Shown here: positions 1 to 11,879 of the stretch, piece by piece
How the letters are laid out: every line of letters begins with the position of its first letter
How positions within the stretch are numbered: the stretch's first letter is position 1
NCBI GenBank assembly: GCA_963682055.1
Contig: OY821741.1
Span: forward strand, 22,700,711-22,764,710
Origin: Primula veris
Taxonomy: Eukaryota; Streptophyta; Magnoliopsida; Ericales; Primulaceae
Length of the DNA stretch: 64,000 nt
Reading direction: 5' to 3'
Made by a program: the position numbers and the translations under genes
The notes under the pieces: generated by a model
What the model was told of the DNA's origin: nothing
Seen by the model: the letters and a program-made list of their open reading frames with translations, nothing else
Databases searched by the model: none

Positions 1-86
1 TGGTAACTCAATTGTTAAAAGTGTTAGTGCAGTACTTAAATCGTTAACCACTGGTAGTACAATAAACTAAACGTATTTTTTTTCCG
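1..86. mobile_element. Terminal fragment of a long-TIR Mutator-like element
   Basis: The first 86 bases match the right-hand terminal repeat of the complete element at 5587-6556. Both run through GTTAA, a GTAnTACA-type motif and a final A-rich TACGTTTAG/TACATTTAG block (read on the minus strand) before ending in CCG. The rest lies outside the window. The 9 bases after it (TGAAAGATG) would be the target duplication, but the partner is not visible. It is non-coding. Confidence 0.6.
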
Positions 87-735
87 TGAAAGATGTATAC
101 ACAATTAAGAAAATAAGTACATAATCCGAGAAGCTATGTTTTGTATGTGTTCATAAACTTTAAGGTTCAAATGGTATTATTTTATTTACAGTCATGTTAA
201 TTTATATAATATTACAAAATAAAGGTTATATTAACGGTAAATAAATAAATCATTTTATTTTTTAAGATACCAAATTGTAATTATTACTATTAAATTTTTG
301 AATAAAATTTGTATGTTTTTGACATTTTAAGTGCTTTATACAAAACATTACAATACTAAAGGATCAAATTGAAAAAATAACTTATTGAGTTTTACATTTT
401 GGTCTCTTTTATCATCAAATTTACAACACACCGATCCCTTTACCAATTAAAAGCAACTAGGTCTCAAAGCCCAAGCCCCCCCCGCCTGTACCAAGCCTGC
501 CATCGCCCAGTAATCAATATACGACGCCTGTACAGTCATTTTGATTAGTAGACTTGTATTTTAGTCGAGTAGTAATTCTAGAAAATCAACATAAAGTTAA
601 AAATGAACATTATTACATCCTAACTTTCTAGTAGACCCTTTATTAATACTTTTTCGGCAAGGTCTTAGTTAAATAGAGGGGATGATAGTTTAATGTAGGG
701 CATCATGGCTTTAAGTATAAGTGAGAGATTGTTAG
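87..735. other. AT-rich intergenic sequence, nothing recognised
   Basis: No ORF of note, no terminal repeats and no RNA gene is seen. It lies between the Mutator-like fragment and the solo LTR. A short C-rich patch near 470-490 is the only compositional oddity. Confidence 0.5.
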
Positions 736-1981
736 TGTTTCACACAAATTTTCACTAAGTGCTGAAGACAAGGAAAATGAATGGAAAGCAAAGTAAATTT
801 TATTTATCAATTAATTTGCGGGTACAATCTCTGATAATTTCAAAAAGAAAATATAGAAATGAAAGTCATTTGATTCTCCTCTTCGAACAATTTGTGATGG
901 CTCGAAATGCTATTGTAGACTGTTTGATGAATTTTGTTGAATTTGCTGAACTTGAGTAGAATTCTTCGGATTTGATGAAGAACTTTGTAGTTTTGTTGAT
1001 TTCGTTGATGATCTTGACGCTCTTCAGATTTGGTGAAGAACTTGGAGATTTTGATATAGAGAAACGTGTTTTTGCCTTTGTGTAGTCGTTCTTGAATATC
1101 AAATGCCGGTTTGTTGTAGATTTCTTAGGTGAAGTTCTTCAGATTTGGTGAAGAACTTTGAAGAGTTTGATTCGCAGAAACGTCTTGCTTATTGCTTGTA
1201 GTCGTTCCAGAAGATCGAAAGCAGATTTGCTGCAGAAGTTCTTCAGATTTTGTGAAGAACTTGAAGATTTTGATCCGTAAAAATGCATTGCTTGCTGCTT
1301 TTAGACGTTCTTGAAGATCGAATGCCAAATTTATTGCAGATTTGTTGCAGACTTTGAAGGCATTCGTTGAGGTCGGAGTGTGCAGAGCTTCTCCCTATGA
1401 GTTGATCCCCTGGCGTTTGTGGAGGAGCAGAGCTGATTCCTTGACGGCGGTGGAAGAGCAGAGCTGATTTCCTGGCGGCCGTGGAGGAGCAGAGCTGATT
1501 TCTTGGCGGCCATGGAGGAGCTGAGCTGATTTCCTGGCGGCTGTAGGGGAGCTTCTCTCTCTAGTCTTCAAGACTTTTTTTGATTGTGAGAAATATAGTA
1601 CCCCCACCCCTTTATTTATAGCTTTTGGGGTGAGCTTCTATTTGGAAGGCCACCTCTTCAAGTTTGGGCCCATTTTCATATAAAACCAAGACTTTTCATT
1701 TGTTTTAAATTTAGTATTTGTGGTTTAAAAACATTTTAATGAGTTCTATAATTTTAAAAACTCTTTGTTTGCTCCATACTAAATGGGTTTTTAGGAAAAG
1801 AAATACTTTTATTTTATTTAAATTTACTATCTTAATTTTATGTGATAATAAATTATAATTTCTTTTCTTTTAAATTACTAATAACTTCTTTTATATTTAA
1901 ATTTAGCGATTAGTAATCAATTTAATTTTTTTAAAAGACACGTGGCATATTTTTAGTAGCCATAAATTTTACGTGTCAACA
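736..1981 (-). mobile_element. Solo LTR of a Tat-type Ty3/gypsy element
   Basis: Read on the minus strand it begins TGTTGACACGTAAAATTTA and ends GTGTGAAACA, the same ends as the LTRs of elements A (16178) and B (26284). It is flanked by a perfect 5-bp target duplication, GTTAG, at 731-735 and 1982-1986, so it is a complete insertion reduced to one LTR, presumably by LTR-LTR recombination. A TATAAATA box lies on the minus strand at 1613-1620. The transcribed half contains about three copies of a roughly 104-bp repeat and about four copies of a roughly 35-bp repeat (1400-1550). Short ORFs here are translations of these repeats. Confidence 0.92.
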
Positions 1982-3719
1982 GTTAGAATGGTATATCAAA
2001 ATACATGATTAATTATCGGTTTTAGTATTTATTTATTAACAATAAATGATTTATTTGAGAATACATGTGAGCAATGTTGTACATATTATTTATCTGTACA
2101 TGTGTCTTTATTTTGTATAGTAAGTAATTTGGTGTGTAGAGTACGACTTACACGCGAAAGATCAAATCATTGATTTTTACATAATATATATTTTATCATT
2201 CAGAACTTTAGATGGAGTGGACAACCATCAGTATAGTTGTACCACAGAGTTTTAGTATGTCTGTCTTGACTACATGGAACGATTGAGTTCTAACTTTTTG
2301 TGCTAGTATACTTAGAGTATATTGAACATGACAAAATGATATTATTTTATGTTACTGAACATAATAAAATAATTATAGCTAAGAAATTATTATGATTAAT
2401 TATACTCTTAATACTTAGATTATTTTCGATACACATATTTATAATGTATACTGATTTGATTTGCAATGAGTGAGATTTGTTGTGGTCAACAAACCCGTAC
2501 ATTGGGCAGTAACATTATTTATATGGTGTGTGTCTATAATCGACGGAATTCACGTCTTTAACGAGCATTGATGATATCCCTTCGAGAAGCTTATAAATTT
2601 TGTTTATGTCAAATCTTTCAAGTGTATTTTATATCCGACACAACAAATAAGTTAAGTGGTAAGGTCGAGGAAATAATATGCCAAGTAAATTAATTGTGAG
2701 TGAATTATTTACTCGGTGGATATCTGTAATTTTAACGTGAGGAAATATTTAATTATTTAATAATGTGCTCTCAAATATTATTTTGAGAATGAATAAGAGT
2801 GCAATTATATTATCTAATAGAAATGAATATAATTTACTGATAGATTATCCTATGATTATAAAAGTATTAATTAGATAATATTATATTAGTCATTTTAATT
2901 AAGACTATATAATTTTTATTAATTAAATTATAATGTAAGTAGGATTAGAGTTCTAGTTGAACTAGAAGTCTATTCCTTATGCTAGATCACTGTTGTAGCC
3001 TATAAATACTGCTTTAATGCCAATGAAATAAATATCACAACTCCAATATTAGAGTTAAGTTTTCTAACAGTTTTGACAGTTAATCTCTCTAATGTAACAA
3101 GAAGTATAATAAGAATACGGCAGAAGATCAATTGTGATCAAGTCTGTCTTCTGAGGTATTTCTGTATCGTTTTGTAAAATTTATATACACTGTAATCAGG
3201 ATTCAATGCCAGTTTTACGTTGCAAAATCAAACGTGGTTTTAACATTAAGAGTATTCACATTGGTACAACATAAGTTTCACTAGCTATCTAATGCCACAT
3301 AAGCATAAAGATACAAGTTAAATGCCACATATACTCATTAAGTTTGACAAGTATTTATGGCTCAAATCGGATACTTTACCTACACTAGCAAAGTTGCACT
3401 TTATAATAACAAAATTCTTTATTTTTTTTATCATATTTTGATAAATATCTATTAAAAGTCGAAAACGATTATTTTTTAATAATAAAACTTTATTTTATTA
3501 AGATATGAAAAAAATTACAACTTTAATTACTCCATCAATTTATGACTAAATTAAAAGAAAGAAAACATAACTTATAACATTCAATTTAAGAAAACAAACA
3601 AATATTAAGGTTCTTAAGAATCAATTTGTATTTATTGTACTAATTTACCTTAAATATACAAACTAACATTAAATGTTAAAATAAAAAATGGTATTTTTTA
3701 ATTATTTACATGTACCATA
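1982..3719. other. AT-rich region, possibly an old LTR remnant
   Basis: No coding region is supported. A TATAAATA box at 3001-3008 follows a long AT-rich tract and is followed by leader-like sequence, which recalls a plant copia LTR, but no TG...CA boundaries, PBS or target duplication could be fixed. Beyond about 3250 nothing is recognised. Confidence 0.25.
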
Positions 3720-3728
3720 TTTCTCAAA

Positions 3729-3887
3729 GAGAGGGGGAACCAGACTATAATTTTGGTATAGTCTGGAAAACTCTCTTCTGTGAAACCATTGGATCAACAG
3801 AGGGACCCACAGACTGTAAGATCCAATAGTGCCACATAGATGGTTTTTCAGACTATATCAAATGTATAGTCTGGCACCCCTTGTCCA
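3729..3887. mobile_element. Foldback MITE with 9-bp direct repeats
   Basis: The two halves are inverted copies of about 60 bp. CCAGACTATA on the left pairs with TATAGTCTGG on the right, and CCATTGGATC pairs with GATCCAATAG-type sequence nearer the centre. The element is flanked by TTTCTCAAA at 3720-3728 and 3888-3896, a 9-bp target duplication (10 bp if the preceding A is counted). A 9-bp duplication with long inverted repeats fits a Mutator-like MITE. It has no coding capacity. Confidence 0.7.
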
Positions 3888-3896
3888 TTTCTCAAA

Positions 3897-4278
3897 CTCG
3901 ATTGCTCAAAAGTTATACAAAGAGTATTTAATGGTCATAAAGTCCACGTTCACTTTTTAAGATACTAGCTACGGTTACAAAAAAAAGTTATCAAATATGT
4001 CCCAACATGGCATTTAGCAAGTAAGTACCTAGCATAATTTTTATCCCTAATTAGAAAGAGGCGAGCATCCGTACAAGCTAACTCAATCATTTCTTCAAAC
4101 TTAACACATTTTATATCTTTTAATAAATCGTTTACATTTACACAAAATTCCAACTTTCATATTAATTTTCTTATAATAACACTACATTATTTTTTTTATT
4201 TGTTTATTATATTTTAATAATCATAACAGTATTATAACCACAAAAATGTGGACCCCATGATAGTTTATTACTATTATA
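3897..4278. other. Non-coding interval, nothing recognised
   Basis: A minus-strand reading frame of 62 codons at 3965-4153 has no recognisable motif, is in AT-rich sequence and has no clear splice or promoter context. I do not regard it as a gene. Confidence 0.4.
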
Positions 4279-4499
4279 CTCTCTTCGTCCCTAAACAAAT
4301 ATCACCTATGAAAATACATGCAACTTTTAACATCAAAATTACCGAAATGAAAAAATTGAAAATTTCATCATATATTTTTAACCATAAACTACGTGATTAA
4401 CTTTTGAAATAATTTTTTCCAGCAATCTTAATATGAAAAAATTATCGGTCAAAATTGTACGTATTTTCGTAGGAGACATTTGTTTAGAAACGGATGGAG
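4279..4499. mobile_element. Stowaway MITE (Tc1/mariner type)
   Basis: It begins CTCTCTTCGTCCC and ends GAAACGGATGGAG, the degenerate CTCCCTCCGT termini of plant Stowaway elements, with a TA duplication on both sides (4277-4278 and 4500-4501). Inverted matching extends about 30 bp inward (CTAAACAAAT against ATTTGTTTAG). At 221 bp it is the usual size, and it is non-coding. Confidence 0.9.
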
Positions 4500-4781
4500 T
4501 ATTAATCTAGGAAATCATATGCATTCCTTATAGATGAGGTGAATTTTGTGTTTTCTTAAATTTAGAGAATTTATAGGGTTTCTGATGCATGTCACTTTTT
4601 ATACCATAATCATTAAATTTTAAGAAAAAATATGTTTTGAGTAACCAGATACAGATGCTCTAACGGGTGTAGTTATAAATAGAAATGTAGTTGCTCTAGG
4701 TGACTGACTAGGTATAGATGTTTGAATGTATCGTGGTATTACATTATATAAAGAATTTGGTTCTCTAACCTGGCCGTTCTC

Positions 4782-4985
4782 TTACAAATTCAAGTTAAAA
4801 ATTTTCCCAATTGTTTTGACATGAGGATCCACCACTTGCATCTGGCCAGGAGCAGGAGAGTCGGGGTGGTCGTCCCCCACTTCAGGAAGCGACGGTGGTT
4901 CACTTGATTTAGAGTTAGAATAAGGGTGGAGGTTGTGATAGTATGTATAAAGAGGACCCTGACCTCCCTTGTTTTTCCTTGATAT
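4782..4985 (-). CDS. Exon-like coding segment, unknown protein (C-terminal end)
   Basis: This minus-strand stretch stands out from its AT-rich surroundings by higher GC content and an open frame ending in TAA at 4782-4784. The product is rich in Pro, Ser and His (contains LHPYSNSKSSEPPSLPEVGD). An AG acceptor candidate lies just upstream on the minus strand, in ...TATCAAG near 4985. I do not recognise the protein. It could be the last exon of a host gene, a remnant of one, or chance. The stop-bearing exon at 5383-5472 lies upstream on the same strand, so the two cannot simply follow each other in one transcript unless alternative last exons are used. Confidence 0.3.
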   Translation of the reverse strand: MSRKNKGGQGPLYTYYHNLHPYSNSKSSEPPSLPEVGDDHPDSPAPGQMQVVDPHVKTIGKIFNLNL

Positions 4986-5382
4986 TTGGAAAATGTTTCC
5001 ACAAAGAAAATAGAATATATTCAACTACTCATCAGGAATATTTAGTTTTACACATGATTTTTTTTACTTTACCACAATGTTACATCAAAACAAACATAGC
5101 ATAAATGATGACTTTTCCTAAAAACTATACGATATGAGGGAGAAAGCTAACATGAGAAGCCTTCTAAAATGCACCAGACAATATCGTATCGATCGGGGAC
5201 AAACCAGTGAATTGAGCAATAACGAGTTTTAACTTAAAAATCTTGAAAGAGTTGGTTCACTGAGCTTGTTCCACACAATGTGTTATATCATCACCCACCA
5301 TTGTACAGAAAAAACAAACTTCAAATATGAAACTTAATTAAGTCTTAACCTCTCAACTTTTATTTGAATAGATTTCTCTTCA

Positions 5383-5472
5383 TTAGTCAATCTTCTTGTC
5401 ATCGGGACTACTTTCAGAAACAACCTTTTCCACGGAAACTGCTGATGCAACAGAGTTTGGATCATGTCCAGC
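5383..5472 (-). CDS. Possible terminal exon of a minus-strand host gene
   Basis: On the minus strand a good acceptor (TTTTGAACAG) at 5473-5482 is followed by exactly 29 codons and TAA. The residues are acidic and Ser-rich, with SVEKVVSESSPDDKKID at the end. No family is recognised. Compatible exon-like segments on the same strand lie at 7825-7910 and 14291-14386, which together might be pieces of a gene with introns enlarged by MITE and LTR insertions. RNA evidence is absent and the segment is short, so this is a weak call. Confidence 0.3.
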   Translation of the reverse strand, partial: AGHDPNSVASAVSVEKVVSESSPDDKKID

Positions 5473-5586
5473 CTGTTCAAAATTTTATAGCATTAAGCAC
5501 TGAAAAAATGTTACTGCATATAATCTATGTTGATGATATTAATACTACCTAACATGGTTGTTCATATGGATGGAAGGCCAAAATCC

Positions 5587-6232
5587 AGAAAAAAATACAT
5601 TTAGTGTACTGTACTATCTGCTTTTAACGATTTAGATATCAGACTACCAAAGTTAACAATTGACGTACTGAACTATCATAATATTCACAATTCAAATACT
5701 GCCTTTAATTTAGTTGGATAAAAATTAGTTTCACTTTTCATTTTTGTCATATTATTTGTAATTTGTATAAATTTAATCATGTCTTTTCGAAACATTACAA
5801 TTAACAATGTTTCTACTAAAACACATACATATACATACATAATAAGTATCTCAGTTTAAAAAACGTATTATTTGACTAGATTTTCTTTGATTTTTTTTCT
5901 AAAATAAAAAAAATTATAATTTGTTTTTACACTTCATCTAAAACGAAAATAAAGTAAGTTTTAGATTTATGACATTCAAGCAAAAATTATTTGAGGCCAC
6001 ATCACTAATTGAATACTTTCATGAAAAAACAGCAAGAAAATTGTTATTTTTTTCAAAAAAGTATTCATTTGTTGTAAATAGAATATATTTGTTAAGTATT
6101 TATAATTTCTTTTTATATACAAACATCATCCAGAATTTACATTATTTGCAATAATATGTATACATGTATTATATTATATATATATATATATATTTATACA
6201 TACATTAATATAACATATATATATGTGTGTAT

Positions 6233-6295
<63 letters not shown>

Positions 6296-6556
6296 ATATA
6301 TATATATGATATAATTATATATTTTTGAATTTATACTAAAATGAGATATTTAAGAAAATTAAGTGTTAGATTTATACAAGTTACAAAAAATAGGACCACA
6401 ATAAAAACTGAAACTAACTTCCATCCAACTAATTTAACGTCGGTACCTGAATTGTGAATATTATGATAGTTCAGTACGTCAATTGTTAATTTTGGCAGTC
6501 CGATACCTAATTCGTTAACAACAGGTATTACAGTACACTAAATGTATTTTTTCCCG
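5587..6556. mobile_element. Long-TIR Mutator-like non-autonomous element, complete
   Basis: The outer roughly 150 bp at each end are inverted copies. AATACATTTAGTGTACTGTA at the left is mirrored by CAGTACACTAAATGTATT at the right, and ATTGACGTACTGAACTATCA recurs inverted near 6465. It is flanked by a perfect 9-bp duplication CCAAAATCC at 5578-5586 and 6557-6565. Long TIRs with 9-bp duplications are the hallmark of Mutator-like elements. The interior is a non-coding, extremely AT-rich core with an (AT)n tract. No transposase is present, so it depends on an element elsewhere. A partial sibling starts the window. Confidence 0.9.
6170..6310. repeat. (TA)n microsatellite inside the Mutator-like element
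   Basis: Three runs of TA/AT dinucleotides are separated by short TGTGTG-type interruptions. It lies in the element core. Confidence 0.9.
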
Positions 6557-6565
6557 CCAAAATCC

Positions 6566-7824
6566 CTTGGGTATATATTATACACATTTTTCTAACAAAC
6601 AACTTATAATCACACTAATTAATTATAAAAAACAATTATGGGACCAAAACGACCAGCAATAATAAGTTTCTCTTTAGTATAAAGAGCTTAAAAGAAGCGT
6701 TCCAAAAATGACAACATTTTTATATACAGATGATTCGTTATGAAGACAAGTCGGTTCTAAACCAAAATCAGTTTTTAGCTTCTTCAGTATATTTTGCAAA
6801 AATGTTTACTTATATACTTCTTCAAAGCAAAAGTTGTCCGGAAATAAAAAAAAGTATTACCTTTTCTATTTCAAATCTCATTACACTTCTCACAAATTTC
6901 AATACAAATAAAATTACTCAACTCTTTTGTACCAAATGCATCTGTTTTGACAAATTTTAAATTTTGCCATACTAGGAACCCACTAGAAAAGCGTAAAATG
7001 ATTTTCTTATAAATCAAACGCTACTAACAAAGCCCTTAAAAAACAAGACATGTTATAAGCAATATATTTTATTCATTGGTCTCCGAATTTAACAAATCCA
7101 AGTGAACTCCTCGGTACATGGTCAGTTTAAAGGACGAAAAGAAAATACAGCTGATCATTAGTGTTTAGAAAAATCTGGCACCCTATGTCAAATATTGTGG
7201 TCAAAAGAGCTCGATCCATTTGTTTTTCTCGGAGCAAGCTAAGTACATGACTATTTTGACATCACAATGATCTAGCATTAAGTATGTGACTAATCGTAAC
7301 TCATTTTCCAAGTTTTTTTTATTATTATTTTGGGAACGCTTAACCAGAGCCGTCTCCAGTGATTAAGACACCCGACACAAGTTTTAAAGTTGAGGCCTTT
7401 ACTGTATCGATTGAAACTCAGAATTCATGGCCACGAATGATAATAAGAGCATATAATTTCTCAAATTAAAAACGTATCAACAGTTTCATTTAAGAAAGAC
7501 AATCTCAGTTTCAAATCATTGATGATCCCAATTTGGTTCATAGCCAATATATATATATATATATATATAAAGTATTATTGAATAAACTACACAAAAGATG
7601 ATGAGAAAATATCTCATTATACAAGTTTAGGTTAATTTGAGGGGCTTTTAATTTTGCGCAACTAAATCCGAGGTCATTAGAGGCCTTTTTAGTTTTTAAA
7701 ACATGCATCTATAATCTAAAACAATAATAGAATTTAAATAGAATTGAAAGCAAATAGTTAGTGATCAAGCAAAAGTAGTATTTATTGAAGTAATTGAACT
7801 TTTTTTAGTATATAAAAAACTAAC
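6566..7824. other. AT-rich interval, nothing firmly recognised
   Basis: It contains short ORFs (for example 6730-6960 on the plus strand) with no motif, and a (TA)n run near 7550. If the minus-strand exon candidates are real, this would be intron sequence. Confidence 0.35.
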
Positions 7825-7910
7825 CTTGTAGTGTGAGGCAGAGAGATAAAGCTTAGATAAATTATTGTCAACACAAAGAGGGGTAATAGGGCTCTTTGGT
7901 GGCCGGTCAC
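7825..7910 (-). CDS. Possible internal exon of an unknown minus-strand gene
   Basis: On the minus strand an acceptor-like CTTAAAAG precedes 86 bases that encode a Pro-rich stretch beginning DRPPKSPITPLC and ending with ...SASHYK. A donor AAG|GTTAGT follows. It would start in phase 1 and end in phase 0, compatible with the phase-0 exon candidate at 5383-5472. The protein is not recognised. A chance open frame is possible. Confidence 0.25.
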
Positions 7911-8246
7911 CTTTTAAGAAACAAGTGTATTTATTTGCATAAATAAACAAGTGTATTTTTGTTTAGTAATAAAAAAAATTGTGGCCCTAAATAAAAGTAA
8001 GGACCAATGTTCAAGCCTATGATTTATGGGTCTGTAGCCGGCTCTGCGCTTAACTAATTAATAAATAAAAAAGTATACATGCAAAACAGAAAAAGAATGC
8101 ACTAATTCCAGGATTGAAGAAGAGTAAGTGAGACTGAGAATCTAATAACATGATAAGTAAATGACAATGTACTAAATTAAATTATTGGAGTTAAAGGTTA
8201 AGACTTGAAGGGCAAACCAACATTATTGAAAAACAATTTCGGTAAC
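7911..8246. other. Non-coding; left part of a split tandem duplication
   Basis: The last 60 bases or so (around 8190-8246) match 10805-10875 (GAAGGGCAAACnAACATTA ... CGGTAACnATTT). They are the left half of a unit later interrupted by the solo LTR at 8252. No gene is seen. Confidence 0.5.
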
Positions 8247-8251
8247 AATTT

Positions 8252-10504
8252 TATAACGTCTCGGAAATTTTGTACTTTATTATTAATTTTAGTAATACGA
8301 TAGTGATATTTAGTTTTGTGGGTGATTACGTATTTGTGTGAAATATACACGTGTTATATGAAATTTGGTGTATATAATAGTGATGGGTGTGATTTGTATT
8401 ATTTTATAACTAAGTGGACTAGTTAGTAAATTAGTTTACTAAAACCTATATATATATATATATATATCTACATATACACATATACATATACATATTACAT
8501 ATATACATATATACATATATAGAAGAGAGAGAGACCAGCGGAGAGAGATAAGAGGAGAGAGAGAGAGAGACGAACGCCGGAGAAAGGGTTTAGGTCGCCG
8601 GAAAGGACTGGTCAGGTCTGATTGGCGAGTTTGGCAGTGCGTGGGTTTTTCTCGGGTTTCGGGCATCCGGGGTTTGATTCCGTTTCGGGTGAGTTCGGAC
8701 TCCGTTTTTTACGATTAAATACATTTTTTTAATCTACTCTTCGAGCCCTATCTATCTGTGTAAGTCTTTTCCTCCAATTTTCACTTTTATAAAAGGTCGT
8801 TTTTTAGGGCTTTACCCTAATCCGAATTTACATCAATTTTATTGATCCGTAGCTCGTTCTAATTACGTTTAGGGACTACTTGAGGGCGATTAGTGGGCTG
8901 TCCATATCTAGCTTTGATTGTTCGGTGGGTTTTCGATTTGAGGTTGGATATTTTTACAAACGAGCTCTCGTTTGTATAGGTAAGGGGGAAGAATATAGTT
9001 TCGCTTTAAAGGCGGTTTTTTTTATGTGTTGTTTGTTGTATGCTAGGCTATGTAAATGGTTAGTTGGTTGGTTAGTGTGTATTGCATCATGTTATTGTAT
9101 TGTGTATGTGTAACATGCTTCCATGGTTTTATTTATGCTAATCATATTGTTTATGGTGATTATGTTATGTATGGCGATTTTACTATTTTTATAATAAGGT
9201 GATTTAAATGTGTTATTTGATTAAATATATTTTTTAAAACGTGAAAGTGGTAAAAGTGTGATAGTGGTGATATCGTGTATACTCTTGTGGTGATACCGTG
9301 TATATTTTTGTGGTGATATGTTTATTTAATTACATCGAATATTATAAAGTGTGTTTTATGTTTTATTGTGGAGTTTATTGTTTTCGTGTTTGGGTATTCG
9401 AAGTCTTTTATATATTTATTTTAGGGATTGCAGTACCAAGTGTTAAGGCGGAGCTGTGTCAGCTTACGGTGAGATCCCGGAAACTTGCGCAAGGATTAGG
9501 TATATCGGTACCATAGGGTTAGTTCCCTTAAAGCCGGCCCCATATCTTTTGGTCACATGTTAGTGTCAGAATATGGGTGAGGGAACCATTGCACTTTGGG
9601 TCCTAGAGCAGAGTGGCTCTAAAAGTGAGTACATGTGAGGCAATCCCGACTTTGTGTTTTGTTGAGTCTTGTTTTATTTTGTTGTGTTTTATTTTATTTT
9701 GTTTTATTATTAATTCAGTTGATCTTGATTATATGTTCATTTACTTGTGTTGCGAGTTATATTTGTTGATGTGTTTTTAGTGCAATTGCCTTTGTCATTA
9801 TTTGCCAAGATATCATATTTGCCATGTTAGGATTGTGTGTGCGTGCTTAGTAGCACGCGCCGTTTTTAAAGCGAGATTATTTTCTTACCTCCTTTCTTTG
9901 TTTTCTGTACATTTTGTTCACGATCGATGTACAGGTGCTGACGTAGATGGTGGCGAAGTTTAGAGTGCTAGCATGAAGCTCATTATCATATTACACATGA
10001 TCGCGCACACGCTAGACTTGTTTTTGTTCATTTTGGCATTATATCGTTTTGAGCCTTGTTGGTCTAGTAAGCGTTTAACACGTGAATGTTTTTCTTTTGG
10101 TTAGAGTAACCTATCATATACATTTGTATATGTTAGATTGCGTTATTGTATATAATGTCAGTTGGGTTGTATTTGACTTAGTGATAATCGCTTTGCGATT
10201 TTGTTATATGTTTTGTTGTCAAACAGGTCTAATTTAGTGGAAACAAATAGATATGCGAAGCTCATGCCGAAATTTTCTAAAACGTACTGTTTTGTTTGTG
10301 TTGTCACATTTGAACACCGTTGGCTACCCTTAGGCCAACTCAAGGAATCAAATGTGATTATCGGCATGGCCTGAAGTATTTATTTGGTTCTATTGATTGG
10401 CATGTTATCGAATGACGTTCCGCATGTTTCGTTATTTAAATTTTTCCCTTTTTATTTTAATTTACATTCACGACCCGGATTTATCCAAAATCCGGGGCGT
10501 GACA
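8252..10504 (+). mobile_element. Solo LTR of a long-LTR gypsy-like family
   Basis: It starts TATAACGTCTCGGAAATTTT and ends CCGGGGCGTGACA, a classic inverted TGTAACG...CGTGACA pair of LTR ends (first G mutated). Perfect 5-bp duplications AATTT lie at 8247-8251 and 10505-10509. The second copy of the surrounding duplication (10794-11040) shows the empty site, where AACGATTTACTAG is continuous. The LTR at 58035-60156 belongs to the same family and is followed by a primer site, which sets the plus orientation. (TA)n and (GA)n tracts lie at 8448-8570. Confidence 0.9.
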
Positions 10505-10511
10505 AATTTAT

Positions 10512-11040
10512 CAGCCGACTGGTATGTCAAGAAAAAGTATCACAAATGTCTACTGGTAATGGTGCATATGCAATGATATAAGACTGGCAATCTATTAATG
10601 TCTATAGATTCATGATATTTCCAATATTGGTTTGCTATGACTAAATTTTTGAAAACTTCACATGTAGTTTCTCATTATATGCAATGATATAAGACTGGCA
10701 ATCTATTAGATGTCTATAGATTCATGATATTTCCAATATTGGTTTGCCATGACTAAATTTTTGAAAACTTCACATGTAGTTTCTTATTACTTTGCTCAGT
10801 TAGTGCGTTAAAATATTGGATGCAAAGGCTAAGAATGGAAGGGCAAACAAACATTAAGGACAAATAATTACGGTAACGATTTACTAGCTAAGTGGTATGG
10901 CAAGAAAAAGCATCACACAAGTCTACTGGTTATGATGCATATGCAACGATATAGTACTTGTAATCTATTAAGATGTCTACAGATTCATAATATCGGTTTG
11001 CTATGACTAAAAAGTTTGAAACCTCACATGTATTTTTATT
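10512..11040. repeat. Tandem duplication, units of about 111 and 370 bp
   Basis: The block from 10568 (TATGCAATGATATAAGACTG) recurs at 10679 with only a few changes, giving two adjacent copies of about 111 bp. A more diverged third copy lies at about 10933-11035, together with upstream sequence matching 10512-10567 (TGGTATGnCAAGAAAAAG) and matching the sequence left of the solo LTR near 8190. So an older duplication of several hundred bases was followed by a newer duplication of its right half. Confidence 0.85.
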
Positions 11041-11879
11041 TTTTCTTGCTCAATTAGTCTGTCAATCAAGTGCCTCAAACAATGCTTAGTGCTTCAAGCA
11101 AATTGGTTAGGCATATCATTTCAACCTCTCCAAATGCTTGAAACTACAAAAAAGAATTTGTACAAAGCCTCAGAAGATTCTTTTCCATGTTGGCACTCAT
11201 GGTACAATATTGAATTTGGGTTATGTCTAGGGAAATAAGGAGAGGAAGTCTTTCGAAGGATACAGGGAGGTATAAGACTCGAGCTTACCTCACTGAAGTT
11301 TCCTCTTTGTCATCCTTAGTTAAAGGGACACCGAAGTTACCTCTTTGTCAATCTTAGTATATGAACAAAATTTTAAAACCAAGCAAACAAAAAGTGTCCA
11401 ACCCCTACTTGCCAGCATAAGAAACGAAAGCGGGAAGAATAATGCGAGACGAAATGTGAAACATGACAACGATAAAATAAATAAATAAAATTACACGCAA
11501 AGTAACAAGAAATGGGGAACTTGAGTCGAGAAACAGGAAACACCGATTTTGAAAGGGAAACAAGTTTCTTGGTAACTATGCAATCCACCCTCTCTTTTAC
11601 CTCTCTTTCTCTCTTTTCCTGAAGCCAATTTATATAAGATTAAGTACGCATTAACATACATTTAAACTCTTGGATTCTAAAACCACAAGAAAATGGAATA
11701 GATTTAGACAGAAATCTTGTCCTTCCTATGAGGAAGTAACCTTTATAATAGCAAGAAATCCAAAGCGATTTCAGATGCCTACAACATAAAGATTTCAAAA
11801 AAACATAGTAGTACACCCAAAAATATAATTCCCAAATACGAGCCTTCGAGCAATAGTGGGAGCAGTAACAATTGCTGAA
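11041..11879. other. Non-coding interval, nothing recognised
   Basis: A minus-strand frame at 11373-11588 gives a Phe/Cys-rich 71-residue peptide with no motif and poor context. A short repeated phrase (GAAGTTnCCTCTTTGTCA) occurs twice at 11287-11360. Confidence 0.4.

Noticed and set aside
8439..8666. Minus-strand 75-codon frame in the solo LTR
   Set aside because: It is a translation of (TA)n and (GA)n microsatellites inside the LTR.
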